Below are positions 9,390-19,607 of a stretch of 64,000 nucleotides of DNA, piece by piece. This DNA comes from Turritopsis dohrnii (lineage: Eukaryota; Cnidaria; Hydrozoa; Anthoathecata; Oceaniidae), in assembly GCA_027922465.2 (NCBI GenBank), contig BQMF02000119.1:744001-808000 (forward strand), in the 5' to 3' direction. The position numbers were made by a program, and so were the translations under genes. A model generated the notes under the pieces. It was not told the DNA's origin and did no database searches. It was given only the letters and a program-made list of their open reading frames with translations. How positions within the stretch are numbered: position 1 is the stretch's first letter; every line of letters starts with the position of its first letter.

Positions 9390-12300
9390 TAGTCAAGGCA
9401 CCTAAAATAATCGCAATTTTACAAAATTTTATTTTGAGCGCCACAACATTACTTTCTTTTAAGTTTTTTGAGCTCTTTAGAACAGTTACGGTACCATATT
9501 TAATATATCGTAATTACCTTTAACCCTAACCGATTGAGCCTACGACATTTCAAAAAAATCTATGCGAAATTTTTCGGTGCCCAAATTTTGAAAATTTCGC
9601 ACTCGGCCTCGAAAATTTTCGCATTGCGAAATTTTTAAAGTACCTATCCTTTGAAAAATTTGCAGAAATTTCGCACGGACTTTGAAATTTTCGCATCATA
9701 ATTTTGACTTTTAAATGTATCTATGTGTCGGGGAAGGTGTTTAAATGTATGGAAAAACATGGAAAGTTTGTGACAGATATGTATTGGAATAAAAAAAATC
9801 TACAAATCACCGAATATTGCCATTCTGTCAATGATAACTGACTTTTCAAAATGTTCGTGAATTTGATGGTACTTGGGGATATTCCATCGACCACCATTCA
9901 TGCATTCCACAAATAACGGACCATCAATTATGTCGGTAATACTAAAATTATATATATCTTGATAGCCATTCGCGTATTCATTTAATACTGTTCCCGTGCC
10001 AATGTGTGGCTTCAAGCAATTTAATTCCAAGCTGTCAATTGGGCCGTCACAATCGAACAAATGTCGCCTGACAGCTTTGCCGACATACAAGTACACCTTC
10101 TTTTTCTCACGATAAATTCCGGCGTACCACTTCCCAATTATTTCTTTCTCAGAAGTAGGGACATTCAAGCTCCTCCAACATTTCAAGAGAGCCTCTTTTG
10201 TCCCTACTTCTTTGCTTTCTTCCTCCTTATCATCTTCCTCATTTTCGCTATTTTCATCAGTCTCTTCTTCTGTCAGTTCTTCTTCTGTCTCACTTTCGAT
10301 ACGCTCCTCTTCACTTCCTTTTTCTCGATCAGCACCAATCTCTGCTGCTGCTCCACCATCACCAAAAAATTCGATCTTTTTTATTATTGATTGATTCCTC
10401 TTCGTTTTAGGTTGTTTATTCTGCTTTTTGGCACTTTCCTCCTGCTGCTTTCGAATCTCATCCCTGTACGCTGGCTGCGAGATCAACTGGCTTTTCAGGT
10501 TGATCTTCCGTCGTTTTGCTGCTGGTTGATCAACAGGGCCCTTCATGCGGTTGAGGATGACCTCTTCAAAACTTGCATTTTGCAAAGGAGGAGTGCTTCG
10601 TTGCTCTCCTACAACAGCAGCTGCATCAACTAATGTCCAGCCAAGCAACCATTTTTTTCCTGGAACCTCTGGTGGTTTAGGGCCCAGGGATTTGAGCAAT
10701 TGGCTTGCTGGACAGGAACAATCAGCTTCTGGCGTTGATGTAGTAGGCGTACATGTAGAATCTGTCAGCGAAAGATTAATACCATTCTGGCAGTCTCTGG
10801 CAGGGGTCTCCTTCGCCTTTTGAGGAGTTGAAACTGAATGCGCCAACTCCTCAAAATCTTCTGTTGGTTTTCCAATGGCAACCCAGTGCTGATATCGCCG
10901 AACCAGTCTCGCGTCAAGCCGTTCCTCTGGAAATTTGTCACGATTAACCGGCCAAACACCAGTTGCTTCAAAGCCGGATCGGATGTTTTCCGGAGATAAT
11001 CCCTTGTGCCAGATTTCACAGAGTTTGTCAACAAAATTATTTTTTTTGAAAGCCCCACGTGGTCCAACGATACTCAGCCACGAATTCAAAACGCCCTCCC
11101 ATTCCCTCTTAAGTGGTTCAAAGCAAGCAACGTCGAGAGGCTGTAACTTGTCGGTACAGTGAGGAGGCAATTTCAGCAGCGTAATATCTTCCTCGATGGC
11201 CTTCTCGATAACAGGTAACGATAGATGAGTTAAGTGGCCATCAAAGACTAACAATAAAGGTCTTTCTGTAACTGTAGCGCTGAAGTTTTCAAACCATTCA
11301 GCAAAGATGGCTGTCGTCATCCAACCATTGTCCGAAACGCCGTAAAATGTACCTGGAAGAGCTTTATCTCCACACCAAGATCGTTGCAGATTTTTCCCTT
11401 TGAATATGATCAAAGGATCCAAAGCTCTTCCAGCAGCACTACAAACAGCTAGTGTTGTAATGTTTTCTCTGCCACTTCCACAAGTGACTTTCAGAGATTG
11501 CTTCCCTTTAGGACCAACAACTCGGCAACTTTGGGGATCCATTGGGAAGCCACTTTCATCGCAATTCCAAATTTGACTAGGTGTGAGTTGCTTTTCATCG
11601 ACGACCTTTTGCAGCAAGTCGTAAAAATCGTAAACAATAAACGGGTTGGAAGTGCAGGATTTCCTAGCGCTGCTTATTAAATTTGCCTTTTTAAGTGATA
11701 AATTGTTGCGCTTCATAAATCCGCGCAACCAATTTTTCCCAGGTCTCCCATCTTTAAACGGTGTTTTAAGGCTATGAGCTTGGACATAACCTTTCACGAT
11801 GTCTTTTATGTCACTGCGTGTTGGGCTGAAGCCTGTATCGCACATTGATGAAATGCACTTCGCAAGCTGCTTCTCCTCAATTTCACTCAAAGTGCACTTT
11901 CGTCCAGACCCCACAAGTTCCTGTCCAGATATTCGCATTTTCATCCTGTTTCTAAGTGTGGTGTCCGTCATTCCATACTTTAATGCCACGCTTCTGATGG
12001 AAAAGCCGGCATTTACCTCAGCTAAGGCGAGACCAATATCCTCCTCTGACCAGGTTTTTTTGCTTATTTTTGGCATGGCTGCGATCTGCAAAATGATAAT
12101 CATGCATGAATGAAAATGCCGAAATAATGTTTACTTTACTCATGATATGTATTCAGCCGGTGAAACCGAAGAAGATGAAATAAAAAAGAATGATTTTAAG
12201 AAACTTACTAAATAATTTTGAATCGCTGTCTGATGAATGATTAACGAGATATTAAAAGATAAAATAAAAAGATATCGATATTATGTTTATATTTCCTTCT

Positions 12301-12856
12301 GAGGAGTTTTCTTCGCGCGTGTACTGAAATAACTTGTATGCGTTTAAACTAAAATAAAGTATTTAGTAATATTCAGTTCTGTTTTCTTTTTATAATGAGT
12401 GTCCAACTTGGTGCGAACTTTAGTTTTCTTTTTCATATTGCGAAATTTTTGCATGCTCAAGTTCGTGATAGTAATCTAGAACTTTCGCAGGCCTTTAGAC
12501 TTACTACCCATAATTCATTTCAAATTATTTTTCATGGGTTTAAAAGTCATTGCTTTAACCTTCAAAACAAACTGAGAAGTGATCGTTGAACGGCGTTCAA
12601 GCGCAAGCACTCCGCAATAATAATCGAGCACTTGAAAAGTTAGAATAGAGTAAATTTCCGGCCATCAGCGCGAAAGTGATTTTGAAAGATTGTAGATCAC
12701 GCTACAGACACAATTTTTTTGAATTATACAGCAGAGATGATAGGATAATCTGAAAAACAATTTTGTTGAAGTTTTGTTAATATTTTACATTGAAAATTCT
12801 GCTGCGAAAGTTTTATGTTCCAACTTAAGGTGCGAAATTTCTAGGTGCCTTGACTA
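9390..12856 (-). mobile_element. Complete pogo-type DNA transposon
   Basis: A 3467-bp element with terminal inverted repeats TAGTCAAGGCACCTA (perfect 15 bp, then partly matching GCGAAATTT-rich subterminal sequence), flanked by TA at 9388-9389 and 12857-12858. It carries one long transposase gene on the minus strand. Subterminal regions (9540-9710 and 12430-12850) hold several GCGAAATTTT motifs in both orientations, possible transposase-binding repeats. Intact ends, TSD and reading frame suggest it is recent and may be active. Confidence 0.85.
9800..12076 (-). CDS. Pogo/Tigger-type DDD transposase with extra C-terminal domain
   Basis: 758 aa in one exon. Residues 5-45 are a psq-like helix-turn-helix (KKTWSEEDIGLALAEVNAGF). 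A second DNA-binding part follows with RPGKNWLRGFMKRNNLSLKK at about 111-130. The DDE_1 core has WNCDESGFP (Asp173), LLVFDGHLTH (Asp279) and DKLQPLDVACFEPLKREW (Asp315), a DD35D arrangement. An acidic, lysine-rich linker precedes a terminal region from residue 650 (WYAGIY...YVGKAVRRHLF) that recurs in two other loci of this window. I chose the start at 12076 rather than 12103: GCCATGCC is a good initiation context, it aligns with the start of the paralogue at 41157, and TTTTGCAG just upstream looks like a 3' splice site of a 5'-UTR intron. By family role it would bind the TIRs and move the element by cut and paste. Confidence 0.9.
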   Translation of the reverse strand: MPKISKKTWSEEDIGLALAEVNAGFSIRSVALKYGMTDTTLRNRMKMRISGQELVGSGRKCTLSEIEEKQLAKCISSMCDTGFSPTRSDIKDIVKGYVQAHSLKTPFKDGRPGKNWLRGFMKRNNLSLKKANLISSARKSCTSNPFIVYDFYDLLQKVVDEKQLTPSQIWNCDESGFPMDPQSCRVVGPKGKQSLKVTCGSGRENITTLAVCSAAGRALDPLIIFKGKNLQRSWCGDKALPGTFYGVSDNGWMTTAIFAEWFENFSATVTERPLLLVFDGHLTHLSLPVIEKAIEEDITLLKLPPHCTDKLQPLDVACFEPLKREWEGVLNSWLSIVGPRGAFKKNNFVDKLCEIWHKGLSPENIRSGFEATGVWPVNRDKFPEERLDARLVRRYQHWVAIGKPTEDFEELAHSVSTPQKAKETPARDCQNGINLSLTDSTCTPTTSTPEADCSCPASQLLKSLGPKPPEVPGKKWLLGWTLVDAAAVVGEQRSTPPLQNASFEEVILNRMKGPVDQPAAKRRKINLKSQLISQPAYRDEIRKQQEESAKKQNKQPKTKRNQSIIKKIEFFGDGGAAAEIGADREKGSEEERIESETEEELTEEETDENSENEEDDKEEESKEVGTKEALLKCWRSLNVPTSEKEIIGKWYAGIYREKKKVYLYVGKAVRRHLFDCDGPIDSLELNCLKPHIGTGTVLNEYANGYQDIYNFSITDIIDGPLFVECMNGGRWNIPKYHQIHEHFEKSVIIDRMAIFGDL

Positions 12857-13190
12857 TATAGTGCCATTTTGCGTCTTTGTGACACAAATTCATTATTAAC
12901 CTTCACAAGTAAGATGATTGAATTGTGGCAAAGTTACTTGTTTTGCTGATACTCGAGGAGATATGGAATCTTTTGTAAAAAAAATTGGAAAAAAGGTGTT
13001 TGCACCATTGATATAACTGGTGATTCTTCACGCTTATTGCATTTCAACATCTTTTATCTGCTTCATCTAATATTTTAGTATTTGTTTTGACTCGGTTGAG
13101 TATGGTTATGTACATTTTGTTAACCAGAAAGGTCTGTTTATTAGCATGTACAAAGTTAGGAAGGCTGTCTGAAGTTAGGACAATTGACGG

Positions 13191-14635
13191 TACAAGCTAG
13201 ATACCCTGTTAAAACTCAAAATAAAGAAACTACACAAAAATACAGTTTGAACACTAATTTATATGTTAAGGAACCTTATGTTATTGTCTTTAAAAAGCAT
13301 TCTGAGAACCAAGTCGGCAGATAGACTCTTAATAAGTTTCAGGATGTTGGAAATGGAAATTTCAAAGCCGTTTTTGAAAAAATAAGGAAAATGTGTTGGA
13401 AAAATTTTTAATGGTCGATTAACACATTGTTTATTAATAATGGGGTGCTGATGTCTTTTTCTTTTTTCACAAACATATAAAAGTCGAAAAATGTTTGAAA
13501 TTTCTGTTTCCAACACTTTGAAACACACTGTATAAAGAGCACCTAACAGATTTTCTTTTTTGTGTTCATTGTGAATGCAAGAGATGGTTAGTTTGTTATT
13601 TGTTATTTATATTATAGTCTGATATTTCTTGAAAGAACAGAATTATTTCCATGCCCATTCCACTTGGTTTTATTATAAAGTGAAGTTGAGGTTCCGAGAA
13701 AACTTCATGAAAATATTAAATCCAACCTGTTGTTGTTGTTCATACATTGACAAGTTTGTTTCGAAAATAAGCCATATGTATTTTTTATAGTGTTATTTAC
13801 TTTAGATAGTGATGATGTCTCCAATATTGGATTTACTTTGATTAGTGTCTGAATTCTCAGAAACCAAACTTTTTTTCTAACTATTTGTAACTATCTAATC
13901 ATGGCAATCCAAAGATCCTAAAAATATGGATCTATTCTGATAGAATCCCTCCCAAATATGATTATGAAAATATAATTTACGCGTGGAGGATGACAAGAAA
14001 ATGAGAATAAGATCAGTAGAAAGTTTATTTTACGTTGACGAACTGAATTGTGGGTATTGATTTGATTCCGTATCATTATAAAGAGTGCCTGGCAACCACT
14101 ATAACAAAGGAGATAGAAGGTATACTCTCACAGCAGTGCCTGGCAAATGTCATCCATGTCCATCTGAATCTGATAGCAAATGTTTTTATTATTATTTGTA
14201 TACATTTTCGTGTTTACAGAGCAACTTGTACAATTTTAAAAGATTTACTTGCAAAAAATCCAACTCTAAAGGATTAAATTTCTTAAGAAAAATTACAAAT
14301 TACAAAGAAAAAACATTTTGAAAATTTTGACCAGGATTCATTTTATTTTATAAAGAGTTATAAAGAGTTCCTATTTGGATGTATGTAGACAATTTTGAAG
14401 TATGGATTTTTTCTAGGCACCCTCCTCCAGTGAGTTTCTGAACATTTCAAGAACGTATGCATATGCAAGAACTAGTTCTAAGACCAAAATGGTAATTAAA
14501 AAAAGAAATTTGACATCCAAGGTTGAGGAGTTTTTCAAGCAATTTTTTTTTCTAAAAGTTTTGTTGAATCTAGAATATATTCTAAAATTTAGAATATTAC
14601 TAATCTTGGTGTTATCAACTTATTTACTTTTTACA
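13191..14635. other. No gene seen
   Basis: AT-rich sequence. Short open frames at 13259-13528 and 14050-14321 show no domain I recognise. Confidence 0.5.
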
Positions 14636-14846
14636 GGAGTTTTAGATCAGCTAAGTTATCACAGTGAAATCCCTGGTTTTGTGCTGACTATCACAACCTT
14701 CATCCAACAGAACCCAGCCAAAGTATGTTTGCATCAACGTGACAGTGTTATGTACACCAATGTTGTTACGTTAAAAGATATAGGAGAGCATGTGCGTAAA
14801 ACTGTTGGTGTTTCTTTGAGCAGAAGCACCATACATCGACGAATGT
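14636..14846 (+). pseudogene. Exon-like coding fragment with HTH-like segment
   Basis: A polypyrimidine tract ending TTTTTACAG precedes an open frame reading YHSEIPGFVLTITTFIQ, then KVCLHQRDSVMYTNVVTLKD and GVSLSRSTIHRRM. The last part resembles a helix-turn-helix of the kind found in transposases. There is no good 5' splice site after RRM, and flanking exons were not found. It is probably a relic of a multi-exon mobile-element gene; the family is not identified. Confidence 0.4.
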
Positions 14847-15938
14847 CACTATTCCTTGTTTTTGCGCCAATTGCATTTATCTCAAGTTATGCCAATAAAA
14901 CACAAACTTTTGACAACTTTAAACATCAACAGATCAACTGACTGGCAAATTTAATTCATTCACATAAAGTCTTTGATGTTTTGATGTTTCGCATAAAATC
15001 GCTACTGAGGGGTACTTCGGGTCCCATATCTTCTGAACAACCCATCGGTTTGCCCTCAAACTTTATAACTTTCTTTGTCTAAGGCAGGGCTACCACTGGT
15101 GCAAAAATGAAAGTTATAGCTTAAGTAGAAAAAAAGCTTTATTTTTTAAATCGCAAATTTAACCGCTAAAAATCGTGAATTTTTCAACCAAAAATATATT
15201 CAAATATAGTGCTTTTGATTATCTAAAACATGCAAAAAAAGTTTTTGGAATCGGAAGTGGCTATCAAAAGTTATGAGGTAATTTGTTTCCACTGCCAATT
15301 ATATTGAGACAGACTTTAGTAAGTAAATGGGGGGATTTCTGAGATTTATTAAGAAATTGAAGCAAAGACAGACATTCAACAAACGGGATCTGATAGGCGG
15401 GATGATAAGAAATGTAGTACAATTGAAACAAATGAACACTACAACATCATCATCATCATCATGGTTAATAGCACATCTGAATTTAAAATGTAATTGTAAC
15501 AAAAATCACGAAGTGGAACATGTGAAAACAATCAATGTGTGTATATCTTATAAGTTTACATTTTCAATTTGAATTGTCAATTTCAAAAATGAGAATAGTT
15601 GAAATTTCCAATTACAATACTACTGAAAAATTTATTTTTGTGAGGTCTAACCCCATTTGCTCCCCAGAAATTTCATGCCCCCCCTCCCCTACATAGGGAT
15701 GCCACCCCAGAAATCCGAAGTTCATTTGCCCCCAGCTGTCACAGTAAAAGGATCCTACCAGGATCATAATAGGATTCTAGTAGGATTCAAAGTAAATATC
15801 CAAACATCATAAGATATAAGATATCATGAGATATTTACAGGAAACTTACAAAAGATCATGTTGTAAACACTGTCACATGAAAATAAGAAAACCACAAATC
15901 TGTCTGTTATAAAAAGTACCATACTTTACGTAAACATA

Positions 15939-16301
15939 CTTTACGGGGAGAAAGTTTCGCAGGAGAAATTTTCGCAAGGAAAAAACCCTGCGAAATTTCA
16001 GGGATTTACTTGAGTGACTAAATCTATTTCGCATAAAATAATCTGTCCCATTCAACTGGAAAAGTGAATTTCACGTGGGATTAACTTTCGTGATTTTCTG
16101 TTTTGGTGTAATTTTTTTCTCTGAATATTTTGACTGATATAATACTTGTGTTGTTGAAAGAAAAACATGTGAAAAAAAATATGAAATTTGTGGGGTTTTT
16201 CTTCAATTTTTCAATTCAATTCCTAGGTCATTTCGCGTGGGATGAACTTTTGTGAAATTGACCAAAAAACACGAAAACGTGAAACTTTCTTACCCGTAAA
16301 G
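15939..16301. mobile_element. TA-flanked MITE (CTTTACGGG ends)
   Basis: The left end CTTTACGGGGAGAAAGTTTC and the right end GAAACTTTCTTACCCGTAAAG are imperfect inverted repeats flanked by TA (15937-15938, 16302-16303). The interior is rich in TTTCGCA, TTTCGTG and CACGTGGGAT motifs. No coding. It resembles other GCGAAA-rich MITEs at 28639 and 45232. Confidence 0.65.
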
Positions 16302-16903
16302 TAATCCAAGAACTGCCTAGAATTTTCAGTCATTCTGAATTGAAACTTGAAATTTTCACGTGGATTTAATTTCACGCATTTGAAATCAATTTATTTTGTG
16401 TAAATTTTCGTGCAATGGTCAAAAATCAATTTTCATGTGTATTTACTTTCTCTCAAGTTTTTTTGTTTTTTTTAATCACTCACCCCACTCAAGGCAGAAG
16501 CCACTACAAGGAGTGGGGCTACATATTCCGGATGTTCATCATAGCGTAAATCTCCCCGACTAGCCTTCATTTTCCCCGAAATACATCAGGGAATTGAGCC
16601 AGTTGCAGTACCTCCATGAGTCGTGACTTTTTCAACACCCGACCTCAGCAGGGTTTAAATAGTTCTGTAAGACAAATTTACTGGCCCAAATTAAAGATTA
16701 TAATTAGAAAATAAGTCGTAAACTCTGTATTAAATTTCACCTGTGAATCCATTTCTTTGTCGCGAAAAATTAGTATGAGCAAAAATTTGTACGACTAAGG
16801 TATGGCTCTCTTATTTTCATGTGATATCATTTTGGATACAAGAATCCTTAAATGAAGTGTTTGTATTTAATTTTGAAATCAATATCTGATTTATCGCTTT
16901 CAG

Positions 16904-17965
16904 CTTACAAACATAAACGCGTCTACACATTTAGTAGTGATGAGGAAGATGAATTGGACTTGGAACTTGCATGCGTGAATAAACTGCTTAAAAGTACTGC
17001 AGAAGTAATGCTTTTATATATGTTAGTGGACAGTATGCTAAAAAGTACATTCAGGTGTTAAATATAAGGAGGGTGTCTGGTCTTGCCACCGTGCCTTAAT
17101 AATTTAAATGTAAAATCTCCGAATATAAGCCCCCCCCGAATATAAGCCCCCCCAAATATAGGCCCACCAAAATCTTAACGCAAAGGTAGGTCCATATATA
17201 AGCCCCCCCCCCCCCCCCCCCCCCCCCCTATATAAGCCCATGGGTTAATACATGGATCAAATACACAAAAAACGTTGTAGAAAAACATTTTTTATTTTTT
17301 TAGTGAATTTGATGCCTCCCCCGAGGACCCATGTTCCCTCTGGTGCCCGTCGTTTGAAAAATATTTTATATTGTACGTTTTTAAACGCTATACAAAATAT
17401 ATGATTGTTGTTGTTAACACAAATGTTGTTCCGTGTATAAGCCCCCCCCCCCCCCTGATTATAAGCCCCCCTGTATATAAGCCCAGCAAAAAAGCCTTAC
17501 GACCTTAAGACCAGGGCTTATATTCGGAGATTTACGGTATTTAAAGAGTTATTAAACATATGAGACAGAAAATATAAAGCATTCAACCCCTTTGTATTAA
17601 GGACCTGTGAGTTTCGGTCTACAAAAAAAAAAATAGTTCCTTCTTTTTGTACACTGACGAAAATTAAATGATATATACTGAATCTTTAGATCATATCAAT
17701 ACCATTGCATGCAACAGCAGCAACAGAATATGTCACAAAAGAGGAATTTGACAAGTTCCACACAAAAATTTCGAAAGCTGTCAAGAACTTGTCCAGCCAA
17801 CCGGCTAAAGCTGTTAATGTATGTTATAAATGTTTTTCTGGTTGAATTGCCTCTCTTCAGTTAATCTTGAAAGTAAAATAAGCATTTTAGAATAGTTTCA
17901 ACAATGCAGCAGCAAGTCCCGTCCTGCACCAAAACAAAGTTGATGACAGGGACATAACAAAATTC
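16904..17965 (+). CDS. Partial multi-exon gene of unknown function (three phase-matched exons)
   Basis: Three short exons can be joined in one frame: 16904-17004 (after TCGCTTTCAG, before GTAATG), 17690-17818 (after ATCTTTAG, before GTATGT) and 17891-17965 (after CATTTTAG, before GTAAGT). They encode YKHKRVYTFSSDEEDELDLE, then HATAATEYVTKEEFDKFHTK, then NNAAASPVLHQNKVDDRDI. All three joins fall in phase 0 with standard GT-AG borders. No domain is recognised: an acidic segment is followed by a possible short coiled region. Upstream and downstream exons are missing from view. A MITE lies in the first intron (17113-17533), and the Harbinger element at 18008 begins 42 bp after the third exon, so presumably inside the next intron. 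It could be a host gene or a domesticated element gene. Confidence 0.5.
17113..17533. mobile_element. MITE with C-rich AATATAAGCCCC repeats
   Basis: The ends AAATCTCCGAATATAAGCCC and the reverse complement GGGCTTATATTCGGAGATTT define a foldback of about 420 bp beside TA dinucleotides. Inside, TATAAGCCCCCCC motifs recur near both ends. A run of 26 C (17203-17228) lies in the left part. Confidence 0.7.
17203..17228. repeat. 26-nt C homopolymer
   Basis: Uninterrupted C run inside a MITE. On the opposite strand it is a G run able to form a quadruplex. Its length is uncertain in most sequencing technologies. Confidence 0.85.
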
Positions 17966-18188
17966 GTAAGTAGCACTTTCTTTCTAATTATGCAAGCACA
18001 TTCTTTAAGCCGGATTTCCACTTAAACAAAATGATACGCGAACCGAACACGAACTACGCGTACTTTGATACGTAACACTCCGCGGATCAATTTCCAAAAG
18101 ATTAGATTTTAGCGGGATTAATAAAAATCAAATTTCCAAAAGATTAGATTTTAGGGGGATTAATAAAAATCAAAACAAACACTTCTAA

Positions 18189-19486
18189 ATGATTTTGAGT
18201 AGAAGAACCTTAACTCTTCTTTTGCTAAAACGAAGAAAAGAAAAATTAAGTAAAAAAAGGAGAGTTTGGGTGAGAAGAATCTTTACAGAAAGGAAAGTTA
18301 AAGGAGAATATTATTTATTAGTGCAAGATTTGCGATTACATGACTCAGAATATTTTTTCAAGTCTTTTCGTATGAGCGTTGAACAGTATGAAGTACTGTT
18401 ATCAAAAATTGGACCACGAATTCAAAAGTCATCTTTAAAATGAGAATGTATTGGGCCAGGTGAACGCCTTTGTGTCACATTGAGATATCTTGCAACAGGG
18501 GATGCACAGTCCACTATTGCTACCAGTTATCGTATCAGTCCAACAAGTGTCAGCCGAATAATTGAAGAGACGTGTGCTGAAATCTATAACGCTTTAGTTG
18601 AAGAATATCTACTGCCTCCCCAATCAAAACAAGAGTGGAAAGTAATTGCAAATGATTTTTTGAAAAATTGGAATTTTCCTCATTGCATCGGTGCAATCGA
18701 TGGAAAACATGTGATGATACAAGCTCCTGCAAATTCTGGGTCATTGTATTTTAATTACAAAAAATTTTTTTCTATTGTTTTGATGGCAATTTGTGACGCT
18801 AATTATAGATTTGTATTAGTTGATGTAGGTGATTTAGGGCGAAATAGTGATGGTGGTGTCTTTGCCAACAGCCAAATGGGAGAAGCCTTCAATGAAGGAA
18901 GAATGGATATTCCGGAGCCAGAGTCTTTATTAAGTTACAGAGGTTGTGCCCTACCTTACGTTCTAGTGGGAGATGAAGCATTTGGTTTGAAAAATTATTT
19001 AATGAAACCTTATCCAAAAGAAGTGCTTGGTACCAAAGAAAGAATATACAACTATAGATTATCAAGGGCTAGGAGATCAATAGAAAATACATTTGGTATT
19101 GCAGCTTCTCGATTCCGCATTTTCAGACGACCAATTAATGCTAGAACACATGTAGTAGTCAATATAACAAAGGCAGTAATAGTTTTGCACAACTTCTTAA
19201 TGTCAGGAAAAGAGTTCAACACATGCAACTCAAGGTATTGGAGTTCAACACATGCAACTCAAGGTATTGTCCACCGGGCTATACTGATTGTGATACTGTC
19301 ACTGGTATGAGACTTGGGGATTGGCGAAATGATATCAGTAGCACTGATGCATTGCAACCATTTTCAAGAGCTGCATCAAACAACTATAGTAGAAACGCAA
19401 AAAAAGTAAGGGAAGACTTTCGTGACTACTTCTCCTCTCCAGAAGGTCAGGTGGATTGGCAATGGGATTATATAACCAGCACATGA
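18189..19486 (+). pseudogene. HARBI1-like DDE nuclease, two disabling lesions
   Basis: This is the transposase of the surrounding Harbinger element. The first 84 codons hold the N-terminal region (RVWVRRIFTERKVKGEYYLL). A TGA at 18441-18443 interrupts the frame once, and reading continues in the same frame with LRYLATGDAQSTIATSYRIS, a helix-turn-helix-like segment. The DDE_Tnp_4 core shows IGAIDGKHV, VLVGDEAFGL and RRSIENTFGI, with 36 residues between the second Asp and the Glu. A 29-bp tandem duplication at 19212-19269 shifts the frame near the end. After it, SRYCPPGYTD and the C-terminal residues continue in another frame to the stop at 19486. Everything else is intact, so the copy looks recently disabled, or the lesions could be sequence errors or polymorphisms. 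Confidence 0.85.
19212..19269. repeat. 29-bp perfect tandem duplication in the Harbinger transposase
   Basis: Two adjacent identical copies (19212-19240, 19241-19269) starting GAGTTCAACACATGCAACTC. Twenty-nine is not a multiple of three, so the second copy causes the frameshift in the nuclease gene. Identity of the copies implies a very recent event or an assembly slip. Confidence 0.95.
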
Positions 19487-19607
19487 CATTGAACTCATCA
19501 AACTACCAATATAGTAAACTTAACTAATATATAAACAACAAAATATAAACAAATATGTAAACAACATGAAGAATAATATAAACATAACAAATACAACTTG
19601 ATCTAGT

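Larger units (their letters stand above)
8826..13190. mobile_element. TA-flanked TIR element interrupted by a pogo transposon
   Basis: The left end CCGCCAATCGTCCTAACTTC is matched by the reverse complement of the right end, CCGTCAATTGTCCTAACTTC, and similarity continues for about 45 bp with scattered mismatches. TA lies outside both ends (8824-8825 and 13191-13192). Removing the pogo insertion at 9390-12856 leaves about 0.9 kb without transposase coding. The outer element is a non-autonomous TA-targeting transposon that predates the pogo insertion. Confidence 0.65.

Noticed and set aside
10061..11162. Plus-strand open frames opposite the pogo transposase
   Set aside because: They are antisense shadows of the minus-strand gene; no domains and Ser/Phe-rich composition from the acidic linker.
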